Shown: positions 35,000 to 47,084 of the stretch, in pieces | Layout: each line of letters starts with the position of its first letter | How positions within the stretch are numbered: position 1 is the stretch's first letter | From: Piezodorus guildinii | Lineage: Eukaryota; Arthropoda; Insecta; Hemiptera; Pentatomidae | Direction of reading: 5' to 3' | NCBI GenBank assembly: GCA_023052935.1 | Contig: CM041292.1 | Span: forward strand, 82,904,169 to 82,968,168 | DNA: 64,000 nt | Translations under genes and position numbers: made by a program | Notes under the pieces: model-generated | Told to the model about the DNA's origin: nothing | Database searches by the model: none | Seen by the model: the letters and a program-made list of their open reading frames with translations, nothing else

Positions 35000-36824
35000 T
35001 ATTGGAATACCTAGATACAAATCTGCACCATCCCCCCCCCAAAAAAAAATAGAAAAATTGAATCAATGATCAGTTTTTATATCCATCATATTAATTCGTC
35101 TGCAGACAAACAGATACAAGACTAAATTATCTATTCCATGAATAATTGAAATTAATTCTTATCCTGCGTGAATAGAATGATTCTCAAGGTTGTGTAGTGT
35201 GGAAGGAATCATGTTAATAGCAACAATATTGCCTAACATATCGCAAACAGACTTTCACTCAAAGTGATAAAAAAGTGGTGTGAATGGACAAATGTTATTT
35301 TTGGTAAACAAAAATTAGGAAATAATCGTTGTTTGTTATTGAATTAACCATTCAGTATGTTGAGTTATCCATTACATTTAATTTTGCTGATTGAAGATAA
35401 TTGTATAAAATGTTTTCGGTTCGCAACGCAGGTTTTCTTCTGAAACGATTTTGATTTGGGGAAGATGTTTCTCCTATGATTTACTTGAATATAGTGAATA
35501 ATAGATACTGAAAAAGAAATAATGTTTAAGAGATAATATGAAAAATATTTTATACTCAAAGGACTAAAAATGTCTGTACCAACTAGATATTAAAATGTTC
35601 TCAATACCTCAATGAAGATGACACACCCGACTGACCCATTCCTACATTTTTGCTCTCGAGCCTGTACCCCGGGGCCAACATTGCAATGAACTCCTCTCCA
35701 TTAATCAAATCATTTAAGAATGCTCATATTATACGCCGCAGGTTCACAGAATGGGACTCATTCCAGATACATCGAATGTTCTAGGAGATAATGAAGATTT
35801 AATTAGAAAATTTTTGAATTTCTTCCGAAATACTCCTTACTACCCAAATTATAAACTTTACTATCTTCATCATTACAACTTTATTCAAAAAACAAGTTCT
35901 TTTTTACAACTTTATTTATTTATTATTAAGTAGTTTGTCGCAACTTTACACTTATTTTTATAAATTAATTTTGTCATTCATACTTAATTGATTTCCCTAT
36001 TTGTACCTTTTATTTATATTTACTATTATTTATTTATTTCTTCCTTCTTCTAGATGTTTAAAAATTATGTTAGCATTCGTATAGGTGTTGAATATCTTAA
36101 GCACGCCTTAAGTCCTAACTAACAACAACCTCAAAGAAGACACATTACTACAAGAAATTGTTTAAAGGGTTGCTGATCCTCTGAAGAATGGTTGTAGCGT
36201 AAGGGATAAAAAGAAAACAGAACAGTCCATGGCTTGAATAGTTAAAGATTTCAGAATAAAAAAATGACGAAAGTACCAAAAACTCGGTAAGGCACAACTG
36301 AATCACGACATATTTTATAAAAGATGTCTAGCGACATGACAGTATATGACTCGACATGCTAAGCATGCTTTAGGGGTTTACTGGAATCTATACAGCTCAA
36401 TAGAGACGTTAGGAAATCTTCACGCTCGCATGGGCTGTCTAGTACAAGGCGAAACGCTCTGTCATATTATCAAGAGTCCCATGAACCTCTGCACGTAATA
36501 GTTGGCCCAACATGTGTGTAGTTGTATAGACTACTCCAAGAAATGTCTCGCTGTCGAAACAAATAGGTGTGATTTTACGTATCAGCATGTGAGGGGCACC
36601 ATATTGTTTCATGGACATACAAAACAAGGATTCTTTATAATAAATTGCAATATTCTTTAATACAATAAAACATTATAATATAAAATGTATGAAATCACAA
36701 TAATTACTAACCAACAATTGAGAAGTTGATCACTAAATGGTAATATATCCATTTTCACAAGAAGCACAAAAATCTCACATTAATTTCTTTGATTCTTTAA
36801 AAATCCAGAATTGTTTTTTAAATA
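35000..36824. other. unassigned AT-rich DNA
   Basis: A 62-codon minus-strand frame (36439-36627) and flanking GC-richer sequence at 36340-36620 look less random than the rest, but I recognise no domain. Nothing else was found. Confidence 0.35.
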
Positions 36825-37035
36825 TTTTATTTTTTTTTTTAATATATTAATTTATATTTACAACTGTATAATAAAATGTATTTAGTAGATGTGATACAAG
36901 ATACATTGTCATGATTCACATGGAGGGATACTACCCATTGACCGCTCTCCAAAAAACTATGCTCAACTAGAAGACCTCGGGGCCATTTTTTTCCAGACTC
37001 CTCGGAGGTTTATCATGAATTGTAGAGGAAGCAAG
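36825..37035 (-). pseudogene. Jk-B LINE, extreme 3' fragment
   Basis: Matches the 3' UTR and last codons of the Jk-B copy at 49779-50857: TTACAACTGTATAATAAAAT, GATACAAGATACATTGTCAT, CTAGAAGACCTCGGGGCC, CTCCTCGGAGGTTTATCATG. Minus orientation and very short, so strongly 5' truncated. Confidence 0.8.
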
Positions 37036-37054
37036 TAATTAATTAGTACTTTTA

Positions 37055-37205
37055 GAAAATAATAGCATTTATAAATAGTGTTATTAAAGGGCTTGAGTGG
37101 ATTAAATTAAATATAAGATTTAGATAAAACTAAATGATGTGAATAAAAATATGTCAAAATATCAATTTTGTAAAAAAATATCATTTTAGAAATCAACATA
37201 TCAAA
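37055..37205 (-). mobile_element. PAL-1 fragment
   Basis: Inverted match to the left third of the PAL-1 copy at 60604: AGCATTTATAAATAGTGTTA, AAGATTTAGATAAAACTAAA, TGTCAAAATATCAATTTTG, AAATCAACATATCAAAATTG. The CCAAAAGGTACTA word is lost. Confidence 0.65.
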
Positions 37206-37837
37206 ATTGTGTGGTAAAAAATGTAATTATCGGAAATAAGAAATGGTATTATTGTCGAAATAAGACCGAAGAGAAGAAACAGTTATCAATAGGAACAGAG
37301 AGCTAAGTGTTCGTTTGGAAGCATGGAATCGAACCAGCACGCTATCAATCCACAATCATTGAATTAGCTTCCCTTTACCTAACGGTCAGTTGAAAAGGAA
37401 AAAAAAAATGTAGCAAACACAATGTTCCTACCGTCCAGTTTCAGAGCAATAGATTATTTACCCGTAAAATTATCAACTCCAGAAACATCTATATTTATAA
37501 TTAATGAAACCATTACAACTATAAGTAATTATTCATAACTAGTGGACCTGTTCGTCCTGCGTCACACGGGTGAAATTAGAATGAAGAGTCATGTATATTT
37601 AAAAATCTCTGTCGGACCGATTTAGAATTAATCGGTTTGGGAGATTTAGTTTATCGTAACGAAAAGTATAATTAACAAAAAAAAATAATTTATAACGAAT
37701 GTGTTAGTTGGATCAATCTCTTCTTTTTATTTATATATGTAGGTGTTAAATGAATTCTAAATTATTGATAATATTTGTTATTGTTTGTATGGTTTTGCTT
37801 ATAATATTGAACTGTATTTTAGATGATTTTTAATAAT
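37206..37837. other. unassigned AT-rich DNA
   Basis: No feature recognised. Confidence 0.35.
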
Positions 37838-37869
37838 CTGAAGATGAGCCATAGAAAGTACCTCGAAAC
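37838..37869 (+). ncRNA. hammerhead-like core motif, degenerate
   Basis: CTGAAGA (fits the hammerhead box CUGANGA) is followed 20 nt later by CGAAACG (fits GAAA). The intervening stretch can form only a 3-bp GAG/CTC stem. CTGAAGATG...CGAAACG spacing is known to me from Penelope-like element ends in animals. This is a weak, probably inactive relic. Confidence 0.3.
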
Positions 37870-38079
37870 GTTACGTTGTTATAATCAAGTTTTATATATG
37901 TTATAATAAATAAATATATGAATAAAAAGAAGTGATTGTTCCAACTAATACATTCATAATAAAAATTACTCTTCTATAATAATAATTGATATAAAATAAT
38001 TTATAACGTATATTCATTATTATATTTAATTATCGGCAAAAATGAAAAATATAAATCAAATTTTTTTATGTTTATTTGT

Positions 38080-38800
38080 TTGTTATTTGAAAGTGAAGCA
38101 CAAATAGCGGAAAATTTTATTTTTTCCATATAAAGAAAACTGGACTATGTATGTATTAAAAAACTATAGAAATAACGAAGGTTACTATCCTATTAGGTTT
38201 ATAACTAATTTTATTCCTAATGAACTATTTAAATTATGTTAAAAAAACTAAAATACCTTTCCATAGGAATCCTATTTAGTTTACAGTGAAACATCTCTTT
38301 TTATGAAATAGTAATACGTTTGAAATAATTAATAAAAATGTTAGTTTAATATTTAATAAAAACTTACAATTTATGTTAACAACTTAAAATTCGTTACGTA
38401 ATGTCTACTAAATAGAAGAATATAACTTGCACGATATTGTACGACTGTGATAACCAGTCTATTTAACAATAACATATGATCATTAGTTTATGGGCTTACA
38501 ACAACTTTATATTGAATTTTACGATTTCTTTGATTCCATATTAACTTTTCTAAATTCTTGCGCTTTCCAACGGTGTATTATACGCTTATGTTACTTATAT
38601 TTCAGGAATAATTTTTTGATGACTAGGGTACAGAAAATGTATTTTTCCTTTTAAAGAAAAGGTAAATTGCAATGTATTTTACATATAAACCTGCAGGAAA
38701 CAATGTCATAAATGATGGCGAAACCGTATGAAAATCCATCTTATAGTTTAGAAGAAGTTTGAAGAAACCTAAATAGCGTTATCATTTTATATAGAGAGAG
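38080..38800 (+). repeat. old dispersed repeat, pair with 7790-8620
   Basis: Shares GGAATAATTTTTTGATGACT, TTGCAATGTATTTTACATAT, ACCTGCAGGA and TATCATTTTATATAGA blocks in order with 7790-8620. No coding frame. Confidence 0.45.
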
Positions 38801-39299
38801 AAGAAAAAACGATATAATCATGAAATATTAATGTGGTCATAAAAATTTTTATGGGATAGTTTGATACGGAACAATTTATTTTGAAGGTAGATCATTTAAA
38901 TAAACAGATTTTTTAATCAAAATTATATATTTCAAACAGTTAAAATTGAGGGAAAAATATTTCACAATATTAAAAATCAAAAAAATTACTAAGGAGGACT
39001 GAGATAAACAAATTAATCTATAAAAAGTAACAAGATATTTACAATATTTATTTTAAATAATAAGAACTAGGATTTAAAAGTGTTTTAATATTTTGTGTTT
39101 CGTTTTTTCAAAATATTTTAAAATATATATATTATTTAAACATATATACATCAATTAAACGATAAATGAACGATAAATATGGCTATTTTCACTTCATAAT
39201 TTATTCGTTAAATTATTACAAAATAGATACATTATTGTATATTAATTTGAGTTTTTAGAGACATTGGTCTGTTAAACTCAATATAAACGTAGAGAATCA
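38801..39299. other. unassigned AT-rich DNA
   Basis: No feature recognised. Confidence 0.35.
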
Positions 39300-39355
39300 A
39301 GACCCGCTAATGACCCAAAAGGGTAGATGCGGAATAACAAATAAATAAATAAAAA
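39300..39355 (+). repeat. LINE 3' tail, same family as 9131-9960
   Basis: AAGGGTAGATGCGGAATAAC followed by (AAAT)n-like AAATAAATAAATAAAA matches the minus-strand 3' end at 9131-9160. Only the terminal tens of bases remain. Confidence 0.6.
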
Positions 39356-39536
39356 TTTATCTACCTAAATTCAGTAATTTTAAAAATGATCTACTAGATA
39401 TCTTTTGTCGGAAATACACACTGTGGTGATTTGATTCCGGACTTGGTGACAAGATAAATGTTGGTAAATTAGTTGATTCTAACGATATTAATTCTAGCTA
39501 GGTAATAGAATAATGTCTATTAATCAGTTGACTTAC

Positions 39537-39676
39537 CTTGGGCCTCTTCCATTGAAAGGTGAAGGGTGGGGTCTGGTGGTAGAATACGGAGGTCTGAACC
39601 GCAGGGAACTCGGGATCTTCCCAGAGCTCGCCTCTCTTAGCGCACAGCCTCTTTATACGGTCCAGCTCCGACATTC
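39537..39676 (-). CDS. calpain-type cysteine protease, one 140-bp exon
   Basis: On the minus strand an acceptor (TTGTTTCAG, 39677 side) precedes GA-ATG-TCG, and a strong donor (CCCAAG|GTAAGTC) follows at 39537/39536. The exon encodes 46 residues, MSELDRIKRLCAKRGELWED, then PEFPAVQTSVFYHQTPP and FTFQWKRPK. This is the calpain segment just before the protease core: calpains have L(F/W)-x-DP-x-FP then S(L/V)FY and WKRP. The next exon, lower in coordinate, should start the core (EI..., then a GDCWLL cysteine motif); I did not find it in the window. The exon ends on a codon boundary. The ATG could be an internal Met. Which calpain subtype it is cannot be settled from 46 residues. Confidence 0.85.
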
Positions 39677-39796
39677 CTGAAACAAGGAAGGCACCAGATT
39701 TAAATATGCAAAAATTAATGTATTTGGTTTTATTAAAATGTAATAAATACATACAAAAATCACAATGTAATGTATTTCAGCTATAAGTCTTATCGT

Positions 39797-40215
39797 GTCC
39801 GTGCAGTTTACCGTGAAAACCAGATTAGAGAGTTCGTATATGTTGGTCTTCTGTTGGTTATTGTAAGTTCGTACGTAGGGTTTGTTGTTTACGTACCAAG
39901 CAGCTGTCGTTATGAGTCTTAAATTTTTTTATCGATATGATCGCACTTTTTGTATGTGAGTCTCTTTTGCTGAGTCATAAATCTGTGAAGCGTAATTCCA
40001 TATTGGTTCAAGTAGGTATGCGTATGTATTCAGCTTCTGTCTAATTGTTAATTTTTATGACTTAGACAGAAGAGGCAGGTTGAGAGTCTTTCTTTTCATC
40101 TTGACATGTGGGCTCCAAGTCATCCTTTGATCGAGTGTCAGTCCTAGGTAATGTTCAGAGTTAGTCTGAGCAATTTGGTTGTTAACGGTAAAAATTGGTA
40201 TACGACTATTTTATT
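39797..40215 (-). pseudogene. Jockey-like LINE fragment (Jk-C lineage)
   Basis: The minus strand encodes EHYLGLTLDQRMTWSPHVKM, a Jockey-type post-RT segment, then NTYAYLLEPIWNYASQIYDS, then AWYVNNKPYVRT, with stops between. The wording is close to the plus-strand piece at 55530-56060, not to Jk-A or Jk-B. Ends are undefined. Confidence 0.75.
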
Positions 40216-41282
40216 ATATTTATCCTAGACCTGATTATGGCTAGAAATGGAAGGAATGTTATCAACATGATAGTATAGTTACGATAATGATATGGTAATT
40301 AATCCTTTGATTGGTGCTGACTGAATCTTCCTTATTTATCTCATAATACAAATCACAGAGTAATTTATCATCAATATATATATTCATTCAGTTTTAGTTT
40401 TAATCTTAACTTTTATCAATTTCAATCGAAGAACTCCTGTATTAAATTTATTATTAACAATAATTTGAAGCAATTCAACAGCATCAACGAGCTGTATGAA
40501 GATTTAATACTGTTAAATTGTGGGCTGCTGAAATTCTACATAGAGTTTAAAAGTATTGAGGTTATGATTGGTTAGTTTAAACATCCTAGAAAGTATTTGA
40601 TTTGATGTGTTTCTATGCGTGATAATTATTTGTTCTTTAAAGGAAAGTGATTTCTAGCTCAACAAACAAACAATTTTTTTTTTATCCTTTCCTCCAGCTA
40701 TATTACGAATGATTAATATACATATATTAACTTCAACACTCAATGGTATTATAAATAGGTTAACATTATCCTTCTTTCGCCAAAAGGTATAGAAACAAAT
40801 TTAAAATACATACAATTTCCTGCTGTTACCCGAAATATTTTATGGATCTATTTTCAAGCAAGATTCTTAAAATACTACAAGTAACAAAAGTAAATCGTAC
40901 AGCATGTATATACACCCATCTATTTATGTATTTGTTTGAAAGTAAATAAAGCGTGACAGTATTTTATTTCACAATATGACCGTCATGTTTGTTGACAGTT
41001 TCGATATAAACGGATACATATTTCCTACTCCTAGTCCCTTCAAATTATGTGTATTTCTTTTTAACAATATTTTTCGCAGATCATCTCTGAGGATGGGGTT
41101 TCCTACTATCATGAAGAATTCAATAATAACCTGAGCTTGGAATTAATCAATATTGGACCAAAAAATAAGATGAATATGGAAACAAACATTTCAAGCGTAT
41201 AAAATCTGCCTAATAATTCAGCAGGCTAATGCATAAATAGCATATTAATATAGTGAGATTAGATCAAAAATAGTTTGATAAT
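40216..41282. other. unassigned AT-rich DNA
   Basis: No feature recognised; one stray GCCAAAAGGTATAG word at about 40779. Confidence 0.35.
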
Positions 41283-41530
41283 TCATTTAATGTCACTGAA
41301 ATGCTACAATGAAAGTCCAAACTTTGCCTATTCAGGTGTAACTATAATATGGATCACTAACGAGTACCAGATATCGCACAGATTCGAATACATTTTACGT
41401 ACCCACCGACGGACGGCATAACCATTGTTTTTTACTCCCTTAAAAAAACACATTGCCATCTGCCGGGTTTGGACCCGCAGGCTAAAACATAAAAGGCTGC
41501 TATGCTATCCAATATACCACAGGTGACTCC
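41283..41530 (-). repeat. SINE-A copy
   Basis: Minus-strand copy with TCATTTAATGTCACT (tail side), GATATCGCACAG, GACGGACGGCATAACC and, at the head, the B-box complement of GGGTTTGGACCCG near 41465. It directly abuts the 3' end of the Jk-A copy. Confidence 0.78.
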
Positions 41531-42762
41531 CCAAAAATAGTTTATTGATAATAATGTTATTTATTTACAATCGTTTTTGTTTGACTTTAATGTTATTTGC
41601 TATCTGCAAAAAAAAAAAATTTGCAATAAGCATGACTTCCGTAATTCGGTTAAAGCAAGGCATCTCTAGACCACCGCCTCAAAAGTCGTCGGGGTGGGTT
41701 GTACGGGTTCGTGTAGGATTTAAGTGTTTGGGCCGATGGGTTCATGTTGTAAGTCAGTTTGTCATAAAATCTTTTATAATATTCTGTGGCTGTGTCTGAA
41801 ACTGTGAGTATGTCCAAGTCCTTGTGAAGTAATTCGTTGGTTACATAAAACGGTGCATCCACGATTTTTCACAATATTTTCGATTGAAGGGTTTGAATTT
41901 TTTGGATGTTAGAATATTTGGCAGATCCCCATAGCTCTATCCCGTATGTCCATAATGGTTTGATCAGTACTTTGTAAATTAGTAAGTTTGGTGTTCGTTT
42001 GTCAAGCAGACGGGATAGTAGTCCAAATCGTCTGTTCAGTTGTTGTCTTTTAAGTCTAATGTGGGTCCTCCATGTCAGTCTTTTGTCTAAGTACAGTCCC
42101 AAATATCGTACTTCCTCTGATGTCGGAATGGGTTTATCCTCAAAATAGACTGCTGGACAATCCCCATGATTGAGCGTGAAAACGATAAATAGACTCTTTG
42201 ATTGGTTCATTTTCACTTTCCATCTATTAGCCCAACTGGATAAGTCATCAATGTGGTTTTGCTACATGAAGGATGCTAGAATTGGGTTTTGATGGGATGT
42301 CAAAAGAGCTGTATCGTCTGCAAAAGTGGCGAGTAAGGTGTGGTCATTTTCTGGTAAGTCTGCCGTGTAGATATTAAATAGTAACGGTCCCAGTACACTG
42401 CCTTGTGGGACTCCTGCTTGAACACGTTTTATTCCAGAAAATGCGTCTCCTACTTTTACAGTAAAGTGCCGGTCTGTCAAGTAAGAGAGTAATATTAAAT
42501 AATAAGTCGGAGGGAGCAAATTTTTGAGCTTGGAAACAAATCCTTCATGCCACACCTTATCGAATGCTTGACTAATATCGAGAAAAACACCTGGGCAATA
42601 TTTTTTAGACTCTAAAGCATTCGAAATGTAGTCTACTAATCGATGGCATTGTTGAATGGTCGAATGATGTTTTCTGAAACCGAATTGATGATTTGGAATG
42701 GCTCTAAATATTTCGAGCGAATTTAGACGATGAAGAATAATTTTGAAAAAGAAGGGAGAATG
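41531..42762 (-). pseudogene. Jockey-like LINE with reverse transcriptase (Jk-A type), best-preserved copy
   Basis: One minus-strand frame runs from about 42762 to the stop before 41650, broken only by TAG at 42259-42261 and a TGA near 41867. It gives NHQFGFRKHHSTIQQ (RT block), FLDISQAFDKVWHEG (block with first catalytic Asp), AGVPQGSVLGPLLFNIYTAD, FADDT (active-site DD), EVRYLGLYLDKRLTW, PLWTYGIELWGSAK and the end PYNPPRRLLRRWSRDALL. A 3' UTR with AATAAA follows down to about 41531. The 5' end is truncated in the RT domain, next to a TAATAATG-rich stretch. This copy cannot move, but its RT motifs are intact. Confidence 0.92.
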
Positions 42763-42870
42763 TAATAATAATGTAATGATGTAATAATGTATAATAAAAT
42801 AGAAATAATGTATAATAATAATAGAAATGGTATAATAATATAATGTAATAATGTAATGAAAAAAAAAGTA
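42757..42870. repeat. imperfect AT microsatellite (TAATAATG-like)
   Basis: Repeated TAATAATGTA, TAATAATAATAG and AATGTAATAATG words between the 5' truncation point of the LINE and unrelated DNA. Confidence 0.8.
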
Positions 42871-43916
42871 GAAGTAAAAAAACGAATTTTGGTATCGCCT
42901 TTTAATCCCTTTGGGCAAGAATAGGCGTTAAGTTTGTCACCTGTATCTGCAGAAGAATAATACTTGCCATTACTATTACTGGAAGTGTTACAGAAATAAG
43001 TAATTTAAAAAAGTTACTTTCATATCAGTATATTATTAGAAGTTATTGATGTAGCATTTAAACATTGCAGATATATCAGACAATATTGCAGAGGAAACCA
43101 CAACTAACCGTAAATGGAAGTCTTTCACACGCTCCAAGGAGTTTTCGTATGACTGGAAAATAGCTGTCATACTACTTTATAATGTAAAAGTATACAGTGG
43201 GCACAGCAATGTAAAATATTTATTGTTATTGATATTTTTTTTTTTTTTTTGTATTTTATGAAATATAATATTGGACATTTGCAGAATATAGAAGGGCATG
43301 GGAGAAAGGTGGTGATGCATCTTTTACAGGGGATTTGGATGATATATGATATAGAATACATATTACTGTGTATATTTTTCCATGCTACGTTTGAGCAACG
43401 CCAGCAGCTCCTTCTTGTTGATGCATCTGACGATGAGCTCTATTTTTCATATTTACTATTAATTTTGGTTTTAACAGTTGGAGATACTTGAATAGCTGTG
43501 CAAATTAGCTACCGCCGCATCTATTCACACATGGCATATAGCTGTTATGAATGTTATCTTCAAATAACTGTCCTAAAAGATAACTATTAACCAATCATCC
43601 AGTGTGTAGTAAAATGGCATATTTTCGTAATTGTTGTTTACTCCAAAGATCACAGTACTTCACTTCAAGAAACATTTATAAAATTTCATCCAGGCACTCA
43701 ACATCTGCAACGGCATCCCAAATGCGGATATCGCTGATTGGCAAAGCGGTGATTGGGCGATTTACAGGTTGTTCATCATCACCAAGCCTATATTAGGCTA
43801 GAGAAAGGTACTTAGCCCGAAGAAATGGCCGTTAAGGTGGACATCTGCAGGCATTATGGTTCACTTTTCAGTGAGGTCGATCGATCTTTCCAGCTGTTCT
43901 TAAAAATATAATTAAA
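42871..43916. other. unassigned DNA left of a broken reading frame
   Basis: 43390-43500 and 43600-43900 have a more gene-like composition than the AT-rich background. A short frame at about 43821-43908 (MAVKVDICRHYGSLFSEVDR...) could be an upstream part of the broken frame at 43917, but this is not shown. Otherwise nothing. Confidence 0.3.
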
Positions 43917-44342
43917 ATGAAAACCGAAAGGCAAACCAAACCTACTTTCATTATTGTAGAACGCTGGGACACTCCTTGTTTTTCAGAGACGTCTTCTGTT
44001 ATTGAAGGCTTAACCGGGCTGATCCCTCTGGGAACAATAGATTATGTTGTTTAGCTTGATGGCGACCCAAATGGGGCACGTCCGTTGGCTGACGTCACTG
44101 AGGAAATGAGATTAAAATGTTGTTCCATGACCAATGAGCTAGCCCGTTACATCTCCGCAGCAAAGCACGAGGGGCTCCGGGAGCTGATGTCACCTCTTCA
44201 TCAGTTGTCTGGAACAATCAGCGAATTCCAGGTGGGCGGCAAGTGTGTTGTAAATGTCATTGTGCCAGTGGATGGTCAGGTGTGGGAGGGAATCCTTCTA
44301 CCTCAAGAGTACTTACCAAAAAGGAATAAAATGTCATTGTAA
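43917..44342 (+). pseudogene. unidentified reading frame with one internal stop
   Basis: From ATG 43917 a single frame of 142 codons runs to TAA 44340-44342, with one in-frame TAG at 44052-44054. The second part (96 codons, starting LDGDPNGARPLADVTEEMRL) has a balanced, protein-like composition, including HEGLRELMSPLHQLSGTISE and VNVIVPVDGQVWEGILLPQE. I do not recognise a family. It is unlike the LINE and transposase frames here. It may be a retrocopy or an exon relic of a host gene, or part of an unknown element. No splice sites or poly(A) were convincing. Confidence 0.5.
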
Positions 44343-44345
44343 AAG

Positions 44346-46285
44346 GCAATGAGATGCAAAACCTCTAAACTTCAACGGACGTAAGAAACAAATTATCATC
44401 AACATATTTATTTTTCATCTATATAAGCCGAAAAATTATTTAGAAACAAGGAATATTAATCATACAAATAACCAAAACGTACAGAATCGACGACTAAACG
44501 AATAGTATCTGTTTATTGAAGTACTTTTGTAACATTTTCATTATAAGAATAATTCTCATTTACATCAGGCTTATCTTGCAAGTTTCAAGGTAGGAAAAAT
44601 CATCGCTACTGTTTGACTATGGTGTGACGGATTATTAATAGAGGCCCCAAAACCTGAGAAGTAAAACAATAAGAACCAGTTCAGACTTTTTCTTAGTAAA
44701 GCAATTAATTATAAAGAAATTATTCCGTTCAGATCGATATGCTATAGAAGTGGACATAATCCTTTGTGTGTCCTTCTTGGTCATGACAATGAACAGGTAC
44801 TGGTACTTGTAATGACTATGTGGACTATGTGGGCCGAGAGTTTGTGAGGAGCTTTGGGAACCTTATGATCCTTAGGGTTGAAATATATTTCTAAGTGGTC
44901 CAGAGAGATGAATCTTGAACTTGTTAATGTCATTACGATTGGATGGTTTTTTTTTCTTAGGCGCGACAGACCTTGTAGCACTTGAGATCGTGATTCGCGA
45001 TGAAACGTAGGTGTCACTACTCCTTACCATAGGAAGGTTAACTATAGAATAATTCTATTTTGTTTTCATAATTATAGGAAAAGGGACATAAAACAAGAAC
45101 AAAAAATATGGTAATTGTGATGAAGGCTAATATATACAACTGGAAGAGGATTCTGAGGCTCTTCTCCGAAATTATTCGACAATTTTGAGACGATGAAGTA
45201 TTTAAACTTAACAATATTTATTTTAATGTTGGGTATTCACATTGTACATTAATTATGCGGTTCGCTTTATTTTATTTTATTTTTTAAGTACATTACTTAA
45301 TTCTCGTTTTGAAATGTTATACATCTTCTCTGCACGCTTATACTAAAAAAAATGTTGTTAACATTTTAAACAATTTAAAAAAAAAATACCGACATGTAAT
45401 ATACTATTTTGTACTTGTGCAAATGATTCGTAATCCGCGAACAACCCTAGGAACGAATACTATAAAATAATAATTGGTCCGAACGATAACTTATATAAGA
45501 TCAGAAATATCAGGTACTTTCTTCTTCTATAGATTCCCTGAACGAGAGAAAGCGTGACAGGCTAAGCGAAGACCCTCAGACAGATACGTCCGTTAAATAT
45601 TAAGTGTGGGGTCGTAATCCAAAATCGGATGCTTACCATGATCTTTGCAATCGTAAGACATAGAGGCTATGCTAAATGTAATGGCAGAAAAGATCCACTT
45701 ATTGACCGTTTCATTTCTTGATGCACGAGGCATGTGATGTTATGTGTGGGCGGTCATTCAGGAGAAAACAGAATAATACTTTCGCTGTTTATGCATATAT
45801 AATGAATGTACGTTTATATTCACCAGAAAAAAAAAAAAAAAAAAAACACAAGCCTTCACATTGTTGGATGTTCTGGTTTTGGAAAGCTAAAAATTGTACT
45901 TTTAAAGGCAATGGACGAGAATAAAATAGAAGGAAAGATGATTTTACTTTACGGAGAGCTAAAATGAGCGAAAAATTAATTTAAAACTAACAGAGTATTC
46001 TTAAAAATTAAATACGAAGTATTCCGCTAATATTCTCAAAGATAGAGAAACATTATTTATTTTAGAAATTCTTGAGTTCCTATCTCTCTTTCTCTTTTCT
46101 AAAGATAGGCAAAATAACTCGGTCGAAATTTGGTGTTAATAATAAAGACAAATTATCGTTTATTGCGTTCTGTAAAAAGAAAGAAAAACAAAATCCACGA
46201 TAAATAACCAAATATTATTGAAATAAAAAGTTTCGTATTTTACATATATGACATCATTATAATCGTCATTTTTCAGATCATAACT
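44346..46285. other. unassigned AT-rich DNA
   Basis: No domain in any open frame (a 78-codon minus-strand frame at 44781-45017 is not supported). Includes an A run at 45827-45846. Confidence 0.35.
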
Positions 46286-46508
46286 GTACCTCTACAATCT
46301 ATGAAGGGTCTTAGACTTAGCACATAAATAGATTTATACTGTTTCTAGGCCAACGACTGTGCAATGTGGGGATTTGGCAGGGATTACACTTAGCCACTAG
46401 GATTTTCCTCATTTTAGGGTACCCAATATATAGAGGCTAGTCCGGGATTCAAACCCATTACCTATAGAACAGCAGACTAGTTCCCTTTCCACTAGACCAC
46501 GCCGTCCC
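46286..46508 (-). repeat. SINE-C copy, clear tRNA head
   Basis: Minus strand: head GGGACGGCGTGGTCTAGTGG (A box) and, 45 bp on, GGGTTTGAATCCCGG (B box), then the body with GGGTACCC and, at the far end, AGACCCTTCAT and GTAGAGGTAC. This is the clearest head of the family; its A and B boxes are close to consensus. Confidence 0.82.
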
Positions 46509-47084
46509 CTTGTAGTTTTCAGATCATAATATGATAATGAATAAAATATTTTATTTTTTCCGAATCTATTGTTCCTGAACATTTCATAAATGTTCGTTTC
46601 ACTTTCCTATGATCTTTTCTCATCCTACGAATTTAATTCTCAGATGGCTACACTATCTATAGAATATTTTATTTATAGTGAATACAATTTTTACCAAATC
46701 TGCAAACCAATATTCCATCCCATGATCTAAAACCTCTTGAATTAGAATTCTTCCAGAATTCAGTTAAAGTGTAACTTGGAAGGCAGGAATTATAAAAACT
46801 TAATTTCTTAACCAATTCCCCCTAAATCTTTATTTTTTTTTTAAGTTTAAACATATACATACTATATGAAGGTGTTAATGACCTAAGGGTTTAACGCGCT
46901 AGTCTTAAAAAAAAATCTATTCTGCTGTAAAAGTTGAGGTCGAAATAAAACGTTTCTGAATAAATGACATTGCCAAAAAGATTTATTTTCAGAATACGTT
47001 AATTACCAAATGAAAACAGATACCAATTTAATTTGTGTTTTTTTTTGTTTTTTTTAAATCAACGTTTTGTGTTACTGCTATAAT
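46509..47084. other. unassigned DNA, possible tRNA-like remnant
   Basis: 46875-46945 has TGACCTAAGGGTTTAACGCG and GAGGTCGAAAT in an A-box/B-box order but strongly decayed. Otherwise nothing. Confidence 0.25.

Noticed and set aside
36439..36627. 62-codon minus-strand frame in a slightly GC-richer patch
   Set aside because: No motif recognised; too little to call.
44781..45017. 78-codon minus-strand frame
   Set aside because: No domain; ends in simple Ser/Thr-rich sequence; chance frame likely.
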